Source: UBA7359 sp964523895 (GTDB lineage: Bacteria; Pseudomonadota; Gammaproteobacteria; Eutrophobiales; Eutrophobiaceae). Taken from it: a stretch of 64,000 nucleotides of DNA. The translations under genes and the position numbers were made by a program. The notes under the pieces are model-generated. The model worked only from the letters and a program-made list of their open reading frames with translations. It searched no databases and was not told the origin of the DNA. How positions within the stretch are numbered: the stretch's first letter is position 1; each line of letters begins with the position of its first letter. The stretch is taken from NCBI GenBank assembly GCA_964523895.1, contig CAZGBJ010000009.1, forward strand, positions 28,870 through 92,869, written 5' to 3'. Of the stretch, positions 17,233 through 24,498 are shown in pieces.

Positions 17233-17237
17233 GTGAT

Positions 17238-17320
17238 ACGACTATATGGATATAGGAGGTAGAATTGTGCCTGGAGCAACAATCGAGAGTCGAGTCTGGA
17301 ACAGAGACCGAAAACTTGAA
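17238..17320. repeat. TCCN-hairpin repeat, copy 1 (inverted orientation)
   Basis: Contains the hairpin CTATATGGATATAG (17242-17255; 5-bp stem around a TCCA loop when read on the minus strand). The flanks GGAGGTAGA and GGAACAGAGACCGA match, in the same orientation, the element at 55199-55300 (GGAGATAGA and GGAACAAAGACCGA). Non-coding, between the rraB-like and S4 genes. Confidence 0.65.
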
Positions 17321-17347
17321 CAGAAATAAACTATTAACAAAAAAGCC

Positions 17348-17578
17348 ATGAAAAAAGTCGAAATTTCAAAAGAACCGGTTGAGTTATACAAACTCCTTAA
17401 GTTTGATGGTTTAGCCTCCAGTGGCGGTGAAGCGAAATTCTTCATTTCTGAAGGTCAGGTTTTAGTTAACGGAGCAGTAGAAACAAAAAAACGAAAAAAA
17501 ATTATGTCGGGAGATATTATTGAATTAGGAGATGAAAAAATTCACGTACATCTAAAGGAGCTTTTGATTAAACCATGA
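17348..17578 (+). CDS. S4-domain RNA-binding protein (YbcJ-like)
   Basis: 76 residues, a single S4 domain resembling E. coli YbcJ: LYKLLKFDGLASSGGEAKFF, then the S4 turn ISEGQVLVNGAVETKKRKKI and GDIIELGDEKIHV. Probably binds structured RNA; the target is unknown. Its TGA overlaps the next ATG (ATGA), so the two are translationally coupled. Confidence 0.85.
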   Translation: MKKVEISKEPVELYKLLKFDGLASSGGEAKFFISEGQVLVNGAVETKKRKKIMSGDIIELGDEKIHVHLKELLIKP

Positions 17579-17820
17579 ATCCATCTGTCCTCATCGCAAC
17601 ATTTCTGGCATTTGCCAATAAACTAAAATTCACAAATTTGTTTTTTATCGTTATTGGTTTATTTGTTATTGATTTAATTATTCCTGACTTTATTCCCTTA
17701 ATTGATGAAATTATTCTGGGACTGCTTGCTATTATTCTTGCGAATTGGAAGGATGAACGAAAGAAAGAGAAAGAAGGAAATCTCATTGAAGGTGAAGTGA
17801 TCGACGAGGAAGATAAATAA
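17575..17820 (+). CDS. Small membrane protein, DUF6116-like
   Basis: 81 residues: an amphipathic N-terminus, two adjacent hydrophobic segments (~22-38 and ~42-60) joined by IPDFIPLIDE, then a charged tail KDERKKEKEGN. The pattern (LKFTNLF, DLIIPDFIPLIDEIILGLLAI, LANWK) resembles the small DUF6116 family. It overlaps the S4 gene by four bases and lies 8 bases before the HExxH gene, so the three may be one transcript. Function unknown. Confidence 0.65.
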   Translation: MNPSVLIATFLAFANKLKFTNLFFIVIGLFVIDLIIPDFIPLIDEIILGLLAIILANWKDERKKEKEGNLIEGEVIDEEDK

Positions 17821-17828
17821 GCTTATCG

Positions 17829-18281
17829 ATGGATCTCTTATATCAACTTCAGACGCTATTACCCATGGCAATTAAATGGGCAGAAGAAAATAGTGAAAAG
17901 ATTCAAAATGAAGGTACTCTTTTAACAGCAGAACAAATCGAGATCGCTAAACAAGTTGGCGTTACTAATCCTGAAAAAGTAAAAATACTTGAAGTTGCTA
18001 AAATCCCCATACCGGATAACGAGAAACTAAGTGAGGCAGCTACGCAAACCGGATTTCTTAATGAAGATATGAAAGGTCTTACACTTGGCCACTCCATTTA
18101 TCTCTGTAATGGACACAATACTACACGTCAACTTTCTCACGAATTACGCCACGTTTATCAATACGAAGCCTTTGGATCAATACCCCAATTTCTGGTGGAA
18201 TACTTGAAACAGATTGTCCTGGTCGGTTACGAAAATTCTTTACTGGAGCAAGATGCCAGAAAACACGAGATTAATGATTAA
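17829..18281 (+). CDS. Putative small zinc metallopeptidase (HExxH)
   Basis: 150 residues, not assigned to a named family. It carries HELRH at residues 104-108, a canonical HExxH zinc site, in QLSHELRHVYQYE. A downstream YENSLLEQDARKHE offers Glu candidates for a third ligand, as in gluzincin-type peptidases. Before it, LTLGHSIYLCNGHN may form the edge strand. No signal peptide or membrane helix, so probably cytoplasmic. It ends a short series with the S4 and DUF6116-like genes. Peptidase activity is inferred from the motif alone. Confidence 0.6.
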   Translation: MDLLYQLQTLLPMAIKWAEENSEKIQNEGTLLTAEQIEIAKQVGVTNPEKVKILEVAKIPIPDNEKLSEAATQTGFLNEDMKGLTLGHSIYLCNGHNTTRQLSHELRHVYQYEAFGSIPQFLVEYLKQIVLVGYENSLLEQDARKHEIND

Positions 18282-18303
18282 TTTGAGAAAACCATAATCA
18301 GAG

Positions 18304-18627
18304 CTATGCAGCTAAATCATGACTATTTTTTTGATTGTTACTCCATCTAACAACACTAACTATCGCAAAGAGTGAAATAAAGATAAGTAAAGGATATATA
18401 AGTAATAAATCGACACGGATGTTGCACTCGCCACTACACAGTATGCGTAGCTTCATAGCATATTCGTAAACCGTATATATTCCCCATAACGATGCTGCAA
18501 TCAAAGCCGACCATCGTTTTGATCTTTGATATAAAAAAATAAATATTAACGTTGGGATCAACGCTAAAAAAGGCGCAAGAATAAATACCATGCCCATTGC
18601 TGTCAGTGGTAATAATAAGAACTCCAT
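18304..18627 (-). CDS. Hypothetical small membrane protein
   Basis: 107 residues with three hydrophobic segments (~1-20, ~20-45, ~75-95 of the shortened form) and a charged C-terminus. I start at ATG 18627 (MEFLLLPLTAM) because AAGGTG lies 6 bases upstream and the longer reading would run back into yaaA. It follows yaaA on the same strand by about 16 bases. I do not recognise a family. Confidence 0.55.
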   Translation of the reverse strand: MEFLLLPLTAMGMVFILAPFLALIPTLIFIFLYQRSKRWSALIAASLWGIYTVYEYAMKLRILCSGECNIRVDLLLIYPLLIFISLFAIVSVVRWSNNQKNSHDLAA

Positions 18628-18643
18628 ATTCACCTTAAAGCAA

Positions 18644-19417
18644 TCAACTTGATTTACGTTGGAATACCAAATTTGTTTCGCTGGATTCTGATTTATAAAA
18701 TTTGTAGCCGTCAATATTAAACTTTTTTAACTCTTCCGGCTTCTTTAACCTGTTTTTAATAATGTAGGCACTCATAAGCCCGCGTGCTTTCTTGGCATAG
18801 AAACTTATTATTTTGTATTTACCATTTTTAAAATCCTTGAACACCGGCACAATAATCTCGGCATTAATATCAGCCGCTTGAAGTGATTTGAAATATTCAT
18901 TCGATGCAAGATTAATCAGATATTTACTTTTGCTGGTCTTAAGGTCTTGATTGATTTGTTGCGTAATTCTTGCTCCCCAAAATTCATATAAATCCTTACC
19001 TTGCTTATTTTCAAACTGAGTCCCCATCTCCAGTCGATAAGCCTGCATCAAATCCAGTGGTTTTAACACGCCATATAGACCCGATAATATTCGCAAATGT
19101 TTTTGTGCAAACTTTAAATCCTGATTACTAAATGATTCGGCATCTATGCCAGTATAAACATCGCCCTTGAATGCCAATAAGGCTTGCTTGGCATTATTCA
19201 AAGTAAAGGGCGTTTTCCAATCGCCAAAACGTAAGTAGTTAAGCGTGCCTAACTTATCGCTGATCTTCATTAAAGATGAAACTTCTGTAGGGCTCAGTTT
19301 CTTTAACTCCGAGACCAATTTTCTAGACTCCTTTAAAAACTCGGGTTGTGTGTAGTCTTTTGTAATCGGCGTTGTCTCGAAATCAAGTGTTTTCGCCGGT
19401 GAGATAACGATTAGCAT
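18644..19417 (-). CDS. yaaA: Peroxide stress protein YaaA
   Basis: 257 residues, the normal length for the YaaA/DUF328 family, which lowers free iron and limits oxidative DNA damage. Diagnostic segments: the N-terminal LIVISPAKTLDFE, FNGDVYTG-type FKGDVYTGIDAESF, LRILSGLYGVLKPLDLMQAYRLEMGT, LYEFWG, LINLASNEYFK, and KIISFYAKKARGLMSAYII. Monocistronic or followed by the small membrane gene. Confidence 0.95.
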   Translation of the reverse strand: MLIVISPAKTLDFETTPITKDYTQPEFLKESRKLVSELKKLSPTEVSSLMKISDKLGTLNYLRFGDWKTPFTLNNAKQALLAFKGDVYTGIDAESFSNQDLKFAQKHLRILSGLYGVLKPLDLMQAYRLEMGTQFENKQGKDLYEFWGARITQQINQDLKTSKSKYLINLASNEYFKSLQAADINAEIIVPVFKDFKNGKYKIISFYAKKARGLMSAYIIKNRLKKPEELKKFNIDGYKFYKSESSETNLVFQRKSS

Positions 19418-19487
19418 AAAAATAATAGACCTCTGTATTTATTGTATTTCGTGATGTTAATACCAGTAGTCAAGATACATAAAATTA

Positions 19488-19643
19488 CTATAACTGTATA
19501 ACTAAAAACAACCCCGTCGCAATCATAACACTACCCGCAATTATGTTAATCCCCTTCTTTGCCTTGCTGCTTTTAAAAAGCATTCTGAGTTTACTGCATC
19601 CAAACAGCAATAGGCAGGGAAGAACGATTAGACATGGCTTCAT
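19488..19643 (-). pseudogene. C-terminal remnant of a LysE/RhtB-family exporter
   Basis: The minus-strand reading from 19643 to the TAG at 19488-19490 gives 51 codons ending KSSKAKKGINIIAGSVMIAT plus a hydrophobic tail. That pattern (basic helix, then a final membrane span) is the C-terminal end of LysE/RhtB amino-acid exporters. The upstream two-thirds is missing; a GGGGTCAG-type tag and the mscS stop lie on that side. Probably a decayed gene. The match is by eye. Confidence 0.5.
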
Positions 19644-19705
19644 TAGAGAGTTTAAAAACTAAATAGAGAGTTCTAGTTTAGCGTACCTGGGCTGACCCCA
19701 CTTTT

Positions 19706-21040
19706 CTAATCTTTACTTGCATCAGGGTTGAGATCGATTTCACTTGATCGAATATGCAAATCCCTTTGTGGATAAGGTATTTCAATATTATGCTCACGAA
19801 ACTTGTCCCATATATTAAGTAATATTTCACTCTTTACATTAAGCACGCCATTTTCCGGATCTTTAATCCAAAAACGTAATTTCAGATCCACTGAGTTATC
19901 ACCAAAGCCAATTAATAAACATTCAGGTTCAGAAGAATCAAGTACACGTTCCACCATTTTTACTGCTTCGATACAAAGCGCCATCGCTTGTCGTACATCT
20001 GCTTGATAATGAACACCAACATCAACCTCAGGTCTTATTAACTTGTCAGTATGTGTCCAATTAATCACTTCCTGACTGATCAAGTTTTCATTCGGGATCA
20101 GATGCTCGGTACCATCCATTCTTTTTATCGAGGCGTAGCGGGCATTTAATGAATCTACTACGCCGTAGGTATCACTAACGGTAATCAGATCGCCTGGTTT
20201 AATAGACTTATCCAGCAGTAACAACAAACCACTAAATAGATTGGCAATCGATTTCTGCAAACCAAGTCCAATACCCACACCCACCGCACCACTAAACACA
20301 GCAAAGGCAGTCAAATCAATACCGACGCTGGAAATCGCAACAGCAACAGCAATGATAATCAGTGTGATTTTAATCAATTTACTAATCAGTACTTGTACTG
20401 AAGGTGTAATATCAGTTGATTTTCTGATCTGTTGCTCGGTGAACTGTGAAATTAGTATTGCCAACCAAAGTAAAACAACGAGTACAAAAAGTCCTTCAAT
20501 CACAGTTAATGCAGATAGTCTTAAATCCCCTAAAATTAGCCCTATACCATCCAGTACATTGGTCACAGGGTCGACTAGATTTAATATAATGAGTGCCGCA
20601 ACAGTCCAAACAATAATCGCGATAAATTTTGATAATGTCTTGTTTCTAAACATGCCCGTTGTCATACGAATAATGACCCAGGCAGCTAGCAAGCTCACTG
20701 CAATTTTTATCAAGTGATATGACGTTTCTATCGCCGCACCAATCAACAACACTGATAACAATGTCACTAACCAAATAGTTGGAAGAACCAGTGAGTCAAC
20801 TAAAGATTTATATTTATTAAGAGACGTTGGTATAAATCGAAAGATTGATCTACTTTTATCCTCAAGATCCTTTTCTCGCCATTCTTTTATTCCTGGCGTT
20901 AAATACCAACTCACTAGCAAGGTTAATACAATGATACTCAGCTGTATTAGGTTGCTAAAAATTAATACATTGTCATAAACCCAGCTTTCCATGGTCATGA
21001 AAAGATTTTCCAGATAAGTGTAGTCAAAGTACTTATTCAT
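19706..21040 (-). CDS. Mechanosensitive channel, MscS family
   Basis: 444-residue membrane protein with about six hydrophobic segments followed by the MscS core: pore-lining helix region SSVGIDLTAFAVFSGAVGVG, then GLGLQKSIANLFSGLLLLLD, the beta domain IKPGDLITVSDTYGVVDSLN and LIPNENLISQEVINWTH. Larger than E. coli MscS (286 residues) because of extra N-terminal spans. The cytoplasmic alpha/beta domain is complete. Opens under membrane tension to release osmolytes. Confidence 0.93.
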   Translation of the reverse strand: MNKYFDYTYLENLFMTMESWVYDNVLIFSNLIQLSIIVLTLLVSWYLTPGIKEWREKDLEDKSRSIFRFIPTSLNKYKSLVDSLVLPTIWLVTLLSVLLIGAAIETSYHLIKIAVSLLAAWVIIRMTTGMFRNKTLSKFIAIIVWTVAALIILNLVDPVTNVLDGIGLILGDLRLSALTVIEGLFVLVVLLWLAILISQFTEQQIRKSTDITPSVQVLISKLIKITLIIIAVAVAISSVGIDLTAFAVFSGAVGVGIGLGLQKSIANLFSGLLLLLDKSIKPGDLITVSDTYGVVDSLNARYASIKRMDGTEHLIPNENLISQEVINWTHTDKLIRPEVDVGVHYQADVRQAMALCIEAVKMVERVLDSSEPECLLIGFGDNSVDLKLRFWIKDPENGVLNVKSEILLNIWDKFREHNIEIPYPQRDLHIRSSEIDLNPDASKD

Positions 21041-21192
21041 ATATGACAGCTATTTGAGTTTCTTTATAAAACAGGATTAATTATAGTCATTCTCGAAATC
21101 TAACACGATAATTAGTAGCAACCCACCTGAATCTTGAAATTTCCCTGCAGAGGTCTATATTCAATAGACGGTAAACGAATAAGGACACCACC

Positions 21193-21555
21193 ATGAGCGA
21201 TTCTAATGATAACGAACTGATTAAAAAGACGATTCAACACTATATTGATGGCGCTATCTCTGGAAAAGGCGATGACATGAAACCGGCATTCCACGCCGAT
21301 GCGAATATCTTCGGCTATATCGGCCCTGACTTATTTGCCGGCCCCATACAGATATTGTTTGACTGGAACGATGAAAATGGCCCCGCCACTGAGTTAAAAG
21401 CAAACATCGTTAGCATTGATATCGAGGGCACAATCGCCACCGCTCGTGTTGAATCTGATAATTGGACTGGCCATAAATTTACAGACATGTTTACGTTGCT
21501 TAATACAGATGGCGCATGGAAGGTGATGAATAAAGTATTTCATCTTCATGGGTAG
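21193..21555 (+). CDS. NTF2/SnoaL-like protein
   Basis: 120 residues with the compact cone-shaped NTF2-like fold expected from an N-terminal helix (ELIKKTIQHYIDGAISGKGD), DMKPAFHADANIFGYIG, and paired C-terminal strands (GTIATARVESDNWTG, KFTDMFTLLNTDGAWKVMNK). It resembles the putative lumazine-binding subgroup. Ligand and reaction unknown. A repeat begins about 18 bases after its stop. Confidence 0.78.
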   Translation: MSDSNDNELIKKTIQHYIDGAISGKGDDMKPAFHADANIFGYIGPDLFAGPIQILFDWNDENGPATELKANIVSIDIEGTIATARVESDNWTGHKFTDMFTLLNTDGAWKVMNKVFHLHG

Positions 21556-21572
21556 AATTTAAAATAATGAAG

Positions 21573-21652
21573 AATCAATCGGCCGTTACCGCGCACCATG
21601 CGCTTACGACATTAGTGCATCCTTGCACGTCACACTGAGCCTTTTGATTTGG
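21573..21652. repeat. TCCN-hairpin repeat, copy A, with AATCAA/TTGATT ends
   Basis: Begins AATCAATCGGCCG and ends CTTTTGATTTGG, so the ends are short inverted repeats (AATCAA/TTGATT). It contains the hairpin GTGCATCCTTGCAC at 21615-21628 (5-bp stem, loop TCCT). The same start, hairpin class and CACACT...TTGATTTG end recur at 23876-23973 in direct orientation. Confidence 0.7.
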
Positions 21653-21659
21653 AATAATC

Positions 21660-21875
21660 ATGAATATGCCAGCCGAACAATTCAAGATTAACCTCAACCA
21701 AAACCTTTGGGGATTGGTAGTGAGCTATGGGTTTCTTGGTATATCAGAACACTATGAATTATACGTGCTCTTTTGCTTTGCACTCATCCCGTCTCTGGCA
21801 ATGACCATATCAATATGCTTTACAACTGTCGCATACACAAAAAAGTATTGTGAAAAGAAAAGAAATAACTATTAA
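21660..21875 (+). CDS. Hypothetical 71-residue membrane protein
   Basis: Open frame with one or two hydrophobic stretches (~15-27, ~35-55) and a basic tail KKYCEKKRNNY, as for a small inner-membrane protein with a cytoplasmic C-terminus. No family recognised, no convincing ribosome site, and it sits between a repeat and a tag sequence, so it may not be expressed. Confidence 0.35.
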   Translation: MNMPAEQFKINLNQNLWGLVVSYGFLGISEHYELYVLFCFALIPSLAMTISICFTTVAYTKKYCEKKRNNY

Positions 21876-21917
21876 AAATAAATCTGTCCCTTTTATGCAC
21901 GAATTCGCTAGCCTCGT

Positions 21918-22511
21918 CTACAGATCAATAAATTTTAACAATGGCTTGTAATCATTTTGATCTGCTTTTCTAAGCGCATGAATATATTCCGTTCGACGTT
22001 CGTTCATCGACTGCAAGTCATTCCCTTTAGCCCAATCAATAGGCTTGGCATCGAGTTGCTTAATTAATAATGCATCCGCCATGATAATACGTGCATGCCG
22101 ACCATTACCATTTGGAAACAAATGTATCTTTACTAATCTATGATGAAACCTAATCGCAATCTCTTTTGCTTCATAAGTCTTGTTTTCTATCCAATATTTA
22201 ACATCATCAATCAATGATCGTGGTTGCACACTTATTTGTAATGGATCGACACCAATATTTTTTTCAGTCTTCCTATAAGTGGCCGCCCATGTCCATACAT
22301 CACCAAATAACCGCTTATGTAATTCTTTCATGAACAACTCATCTAAAACATCAATCTTTTTTTGACGCGCTAACCATTGAAGACCACTTTCAATATTGGC
22401 CTGTTCTAAATGATCTAACTCTCCACGTTTAGTGACATGCTTATGCTTAAGGCCTTCCATCTCATCAGGGTCAAGTGGCGTTGCACCATCAGGATAATCT
22501 ATCGTTTCCAC
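21918..22511 (-). CDS. Mobile mystery protein B (Fic-domain)
   Basis: 197-residue Fic-fold protein. The Fic motif is HLFPNGNGRHAR at residues 130-141, close to the consensus HPFxxGNGRxxR with Leu in place of Pro, as is usual in this family. Fic enzymes commonly transfer AMP to target proteins. The pair 'mobile mystery A + B' is a known mobile-element-associated couple, proposed to act like a toxin-antitoxin module; the mechanism is not established. Start GTG at 22511 shares a base with the mmpA stop (TAGTG). Confidence 0.88.
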   Translation of the reverse strand: METIDYPDGATPLDPDEMEGLKHKHVTKRGELDHLEQANIESGLQWLARQKKIDVLDELFMKELHKRLFGDVWTWAATYRKTEKNIGVDPLQISVQPRSLIDDVKYWIENKTYEAKEIAIRFHHRLVKIHLFPNGNGRHARIIMADALLIKQLDAKPIDWAKGNDLQSMNERRTEYIHALRKADQNDYKPLLKFIDL

Positions 22512-22975
22512 TATTCGTCATTCCATAAACTGGAAGGCATTTCGTCCATTAAATTTCTTTGAATCCGGTTAATTTCAAATTGAATCTGTTCTTTAGATAA
22601 AGCCTGTGACTCCAAAGCCATATGCTGATTCGTTAGATTAACTAAGTCCGTCGCTTTTTCTTTTGCGCGAGCAGCAATAACATCTTCTACAGAATTCTTC
22701 GGCACAATAACATAAACAAAACGATAGCCCATTGCTTCGGCCATCTGCTGTAATGCTTTTAAAGTCACATTACCGGTAAGCTCTCGCTTCTCTGTTTGAG
22801 ATATCTGAGCACGAGACACACCCAACCGCCGAGCCAACTGCGCAGCAGACATATTAAGCGCCTTGCGAGCCGTACATAACCAACCTTCAGTAGGGACAGA
22901 AACATCACGAACCGCATTTGCAGTGCGATCCACGATTTGTTGATACTGTATAGCTACTACTTGTTTGATACTCAT
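22511..22975 (-). CDS. Mobile mystery protein A (HTH regulator)
   Basis: 154 residues with a Cro/C1-type helix-turn-helix at about residues 38-75 (MSAAQLARRLGVSRAQISQTEKRE), then TLKALQQMAEAMGYRFVYVIVP. Partner of the Fic gene that follows without a gap. Likely a repressor of the pair and possibly an antidote; both are inference. Strong dyad sequences lie upstream at 22990-23016 and 23042-23063. Confidence 0.87.
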   Translation of the reverse strand: MSIKQVVAIQYQQIVDRTANAVRDVSVPTEGWLCTARKALNMSAAQLARRLGVSRAQISQTEKRELTGNVTLKALQQMAEAMGYRFVYVIVPKNSVEDVIAARAKEKATDLVNLTNQHMALESQALSKEQIQFEINRIQRNLMDEMPSSLWNDE

Positions 22976-22989
22976 AAGTAAACCTTTAT

Positions 22990-23063
22990 ATTTACATTTA
23001 TATATTTTTTGTAAATCTATATATATACATAATGAACATATATGTCAATATATATATTGACAT
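22990..23063. promoter_or_regulatory. Candidate operators of the mobile mystery pair
   Basis: Two dyads upstream of the mmpA start (22975). ATTTACA (22990-22996) faces TGTAAAT (23010-23016). Further up is a perfect 22-bp palindrome at 23042-23063 whose half is ATGTCAATATA. Such sites are expected for an autoregulating Xre-type repressor. The whole region is A+T-rich, so part of the symmetry could be compositional, but the GTCA/TGAC cores are not. Confidence 0.55.
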
Positions 23064-23193
23064 GTATTTAATTAAACCAAGGTTCGCTCACAGCGAAAAC
23101 CAGTAGCATAGAATCAGAAACGGAGGCCGAGAGCATAAATTTTATCTGACCTCACTTGCTTGATATTTCCTTATAGAGGTCTATAAAGAAGCT

Positions 23194-23433
23194 ATGGAAT
23201 TTGATCATCTCAAAATTATAGACCTCGCAAGCGAAGGCAAGTGGGATGAGGCTCATCATTTAATAGAACAATCTAACGATAAATTATCCTGCCTTGTTCA
23301 TGCCTATGTGCATCGAATTAAAAATAACAACGCTGATGCTAATTACTGGTACGGGCGAGCAGGTGTAGAAATACCTGTGAATACTCTGGAAGAAGAAAAA
23401 CAACGCCTTTACGAAATGATAAACGAGCAATAA
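23194..23433 (+). CDS. Small conserved helical protein of unknown function
   Basis: 79 residues, no signal or membrane segment, with a TPR- or Sel1-like look: FDHLKIIDLASEGKWDEAHHLIEQ, then AYVHRIKNNNADANYWYGRA. The combination is consistent with two helical hairpins. No function is known to me. Its TAA shares a base with the ATG of the VOC protein gene (TAATG), so the two are translationally coupled. Confidence 0.65.
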   Translation: MEFDHLKIIDLASEGKWDEAHHLIEQSNDKLSCLVHAYVHRIKNNNADANYWYGRAGVEIPVNTLEEEKQRLYEMINEQ

Positions 23434-23867
23434 TGCTAAATATAGAATCTGTTAATCATGTCGGCATTAGAATTGGAGAGCGAGTCCGATCCGTTGCATT
23501 TTATGAACTACTTGGCTTTGAGTTGATAGAAGATGTAGGCTTTGAAAAAGGCCATCCGATTATAATGAAGCACCCCTGTGGCGTAGTATTAAACCTGTTG
23601 GGTCCCGCCAATACTGATGATGGTAAAAATATACTGATGGATGTTGAGGAAAAATACCCAGGCTATACTCATATAGCATTAACCGTCTCCGATCTGGAAA
23701 TGGCTAAATCTTTTATGAATGACAATAACATCGAGATAACCGGTTCATTCAGCTTTGGCGATATGTCAGCTATATTCATCCGTGATCCGGATAAAAACGT
23801 CATCGAGTTAGATGCTTATAGTAATACTAACAAAGAAGACCTTAGTGGTTACGCGAATCACTTGTAA
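23433..23867 (+). CDS. VOC (glyoxalase/bleomycin-resistance) family protein
   Basis: 144 residues with paired beta-alpha-beta-beta-beta modules: VNHVGIRIGERVRSVAFYE at the start and YPGYTHIALTVSDLEMAKSF in the second module. Metal-ligand candidates are the His of NHVGI and the Glu of VIELDAY. Could be a lyase, isomerase or dioxygenase; the substrate is not predictable. Coupled to the preceding 79-residue gene. Copy B of the repeat starts 9 bases after its stop. Confidence 0.85.
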   Translation: MLNIESVNHVGIRIGERVRSVAFYELLGFELIEDVGFEKGHPIIMKHPCGVVLNLLGPANTDDGKNILMDVEEKYPGYTHIALTVSDLEMAKSFMNDNNIEITGSFSFGDMSAIFIRDPDKNVIELDAYSNTNKEDLSGYANHL

Positions 23868-23875
23868 TGATGGAT

Positions 23876-23973
23876 AATCAATCGGCCGCTCCTCGGCTTT
23901 GGCTTCCTGCGTCGCTCTACCTTCCTACATCCTTGTAGGTCGCTGCACATCACACTTGACCCTATTGATTTGT
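23876..23973. repeat. TCCN-hairpin repeat, copy B
   Basis: Begins AATCAATCGGCCG and ends CTATTGATTTG, giving short inverted ends (AATCAAT/ATTGATT). It contains CCTACATCCTTGTAGG (23924-23939; 6-bp stem, loop TCCT). The segment GGCTTTGGCTTCCTGCGTC matches the minus strand of the repeat near 55230 (GGCTCTGGCTTCCTGCTTC). It lies in the same orientation as the copy at 21573; the two bracket the mobile mystery module. Confidence 0.72.
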
Positions 23974-23999
23974 CCAAGAGGGCTCTGACCCCTTTAATT

Positions 24000-24431
24000 T
24001 CAATCTTTCATACGCTGTGATAAGTACCAATACATCACAGATAGTCCCGTCAGGATCAGATCTTCAATAATGGTTATATTCGTCATTGGTCTCGCGAGAA
24101 AGACGCCAAAACAACCGCAATTTTCAAGTTCAATACCGCGGCTAACAGTAATGATGGCAAGTACAGTATAAGCGCTGTGCATTAGCGTAAGTATTGGTCC
24201 TATGAATTCCGACAACGGCTTGCGAACCATGTAGAAGGCGAGCTCTAGTTCAAACAAGGCAATCACTAGCGCCAGTCCTGTAGCAAGGTAAGCAGATATT
24301 CCAAATTGATAGGTAACGATGACATCGGCGAATCCCGGAATATCAAGTAACTTACCAATACTCGTAGATAACAACAGAAGTATAAAAAAATACTTGAGTG
24401 CTTTATAAGATACAGATTGCCAGTTCTTCAT
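24000..24431 (-). CDS. MauE/DoxX-like membrane protein
   Basis: 143 residues, four hydrophobic segments, with the motif ELENCGCFGVFLARPMT between spans 3 and 4. The NCGCFG segment is typical of MauE/DoxX-family proteins linked to disulfide and redox chemistry. Similar small proteins assist cofactor or disulfide formation at the membrane. It is just downstream of the lipase-maturation-factor-like gene on the same strand, which itself carries a CxxC domain, so the two may cooperate. That is inference. Confidence 0.75.
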   Translation of the reverse strand: MKNWQSVSYKALKYFFILLLLSTSIGKLLDIPGFADVIVTYQFGISAYLATGLALVIALFELELAFYMVRKPLSEFIGPILTLMHSAYTVLAIITVSRGIELENCGCFGVFLARPMTNITIIEDLILTGLSVMYWYLSQRMKD

Positions 24432-24498
24432 TGACTATATTCCCTTTATTGATCATTAATGGTTCTAATTCCATTAATTTAATTCAATTTAATATTGA

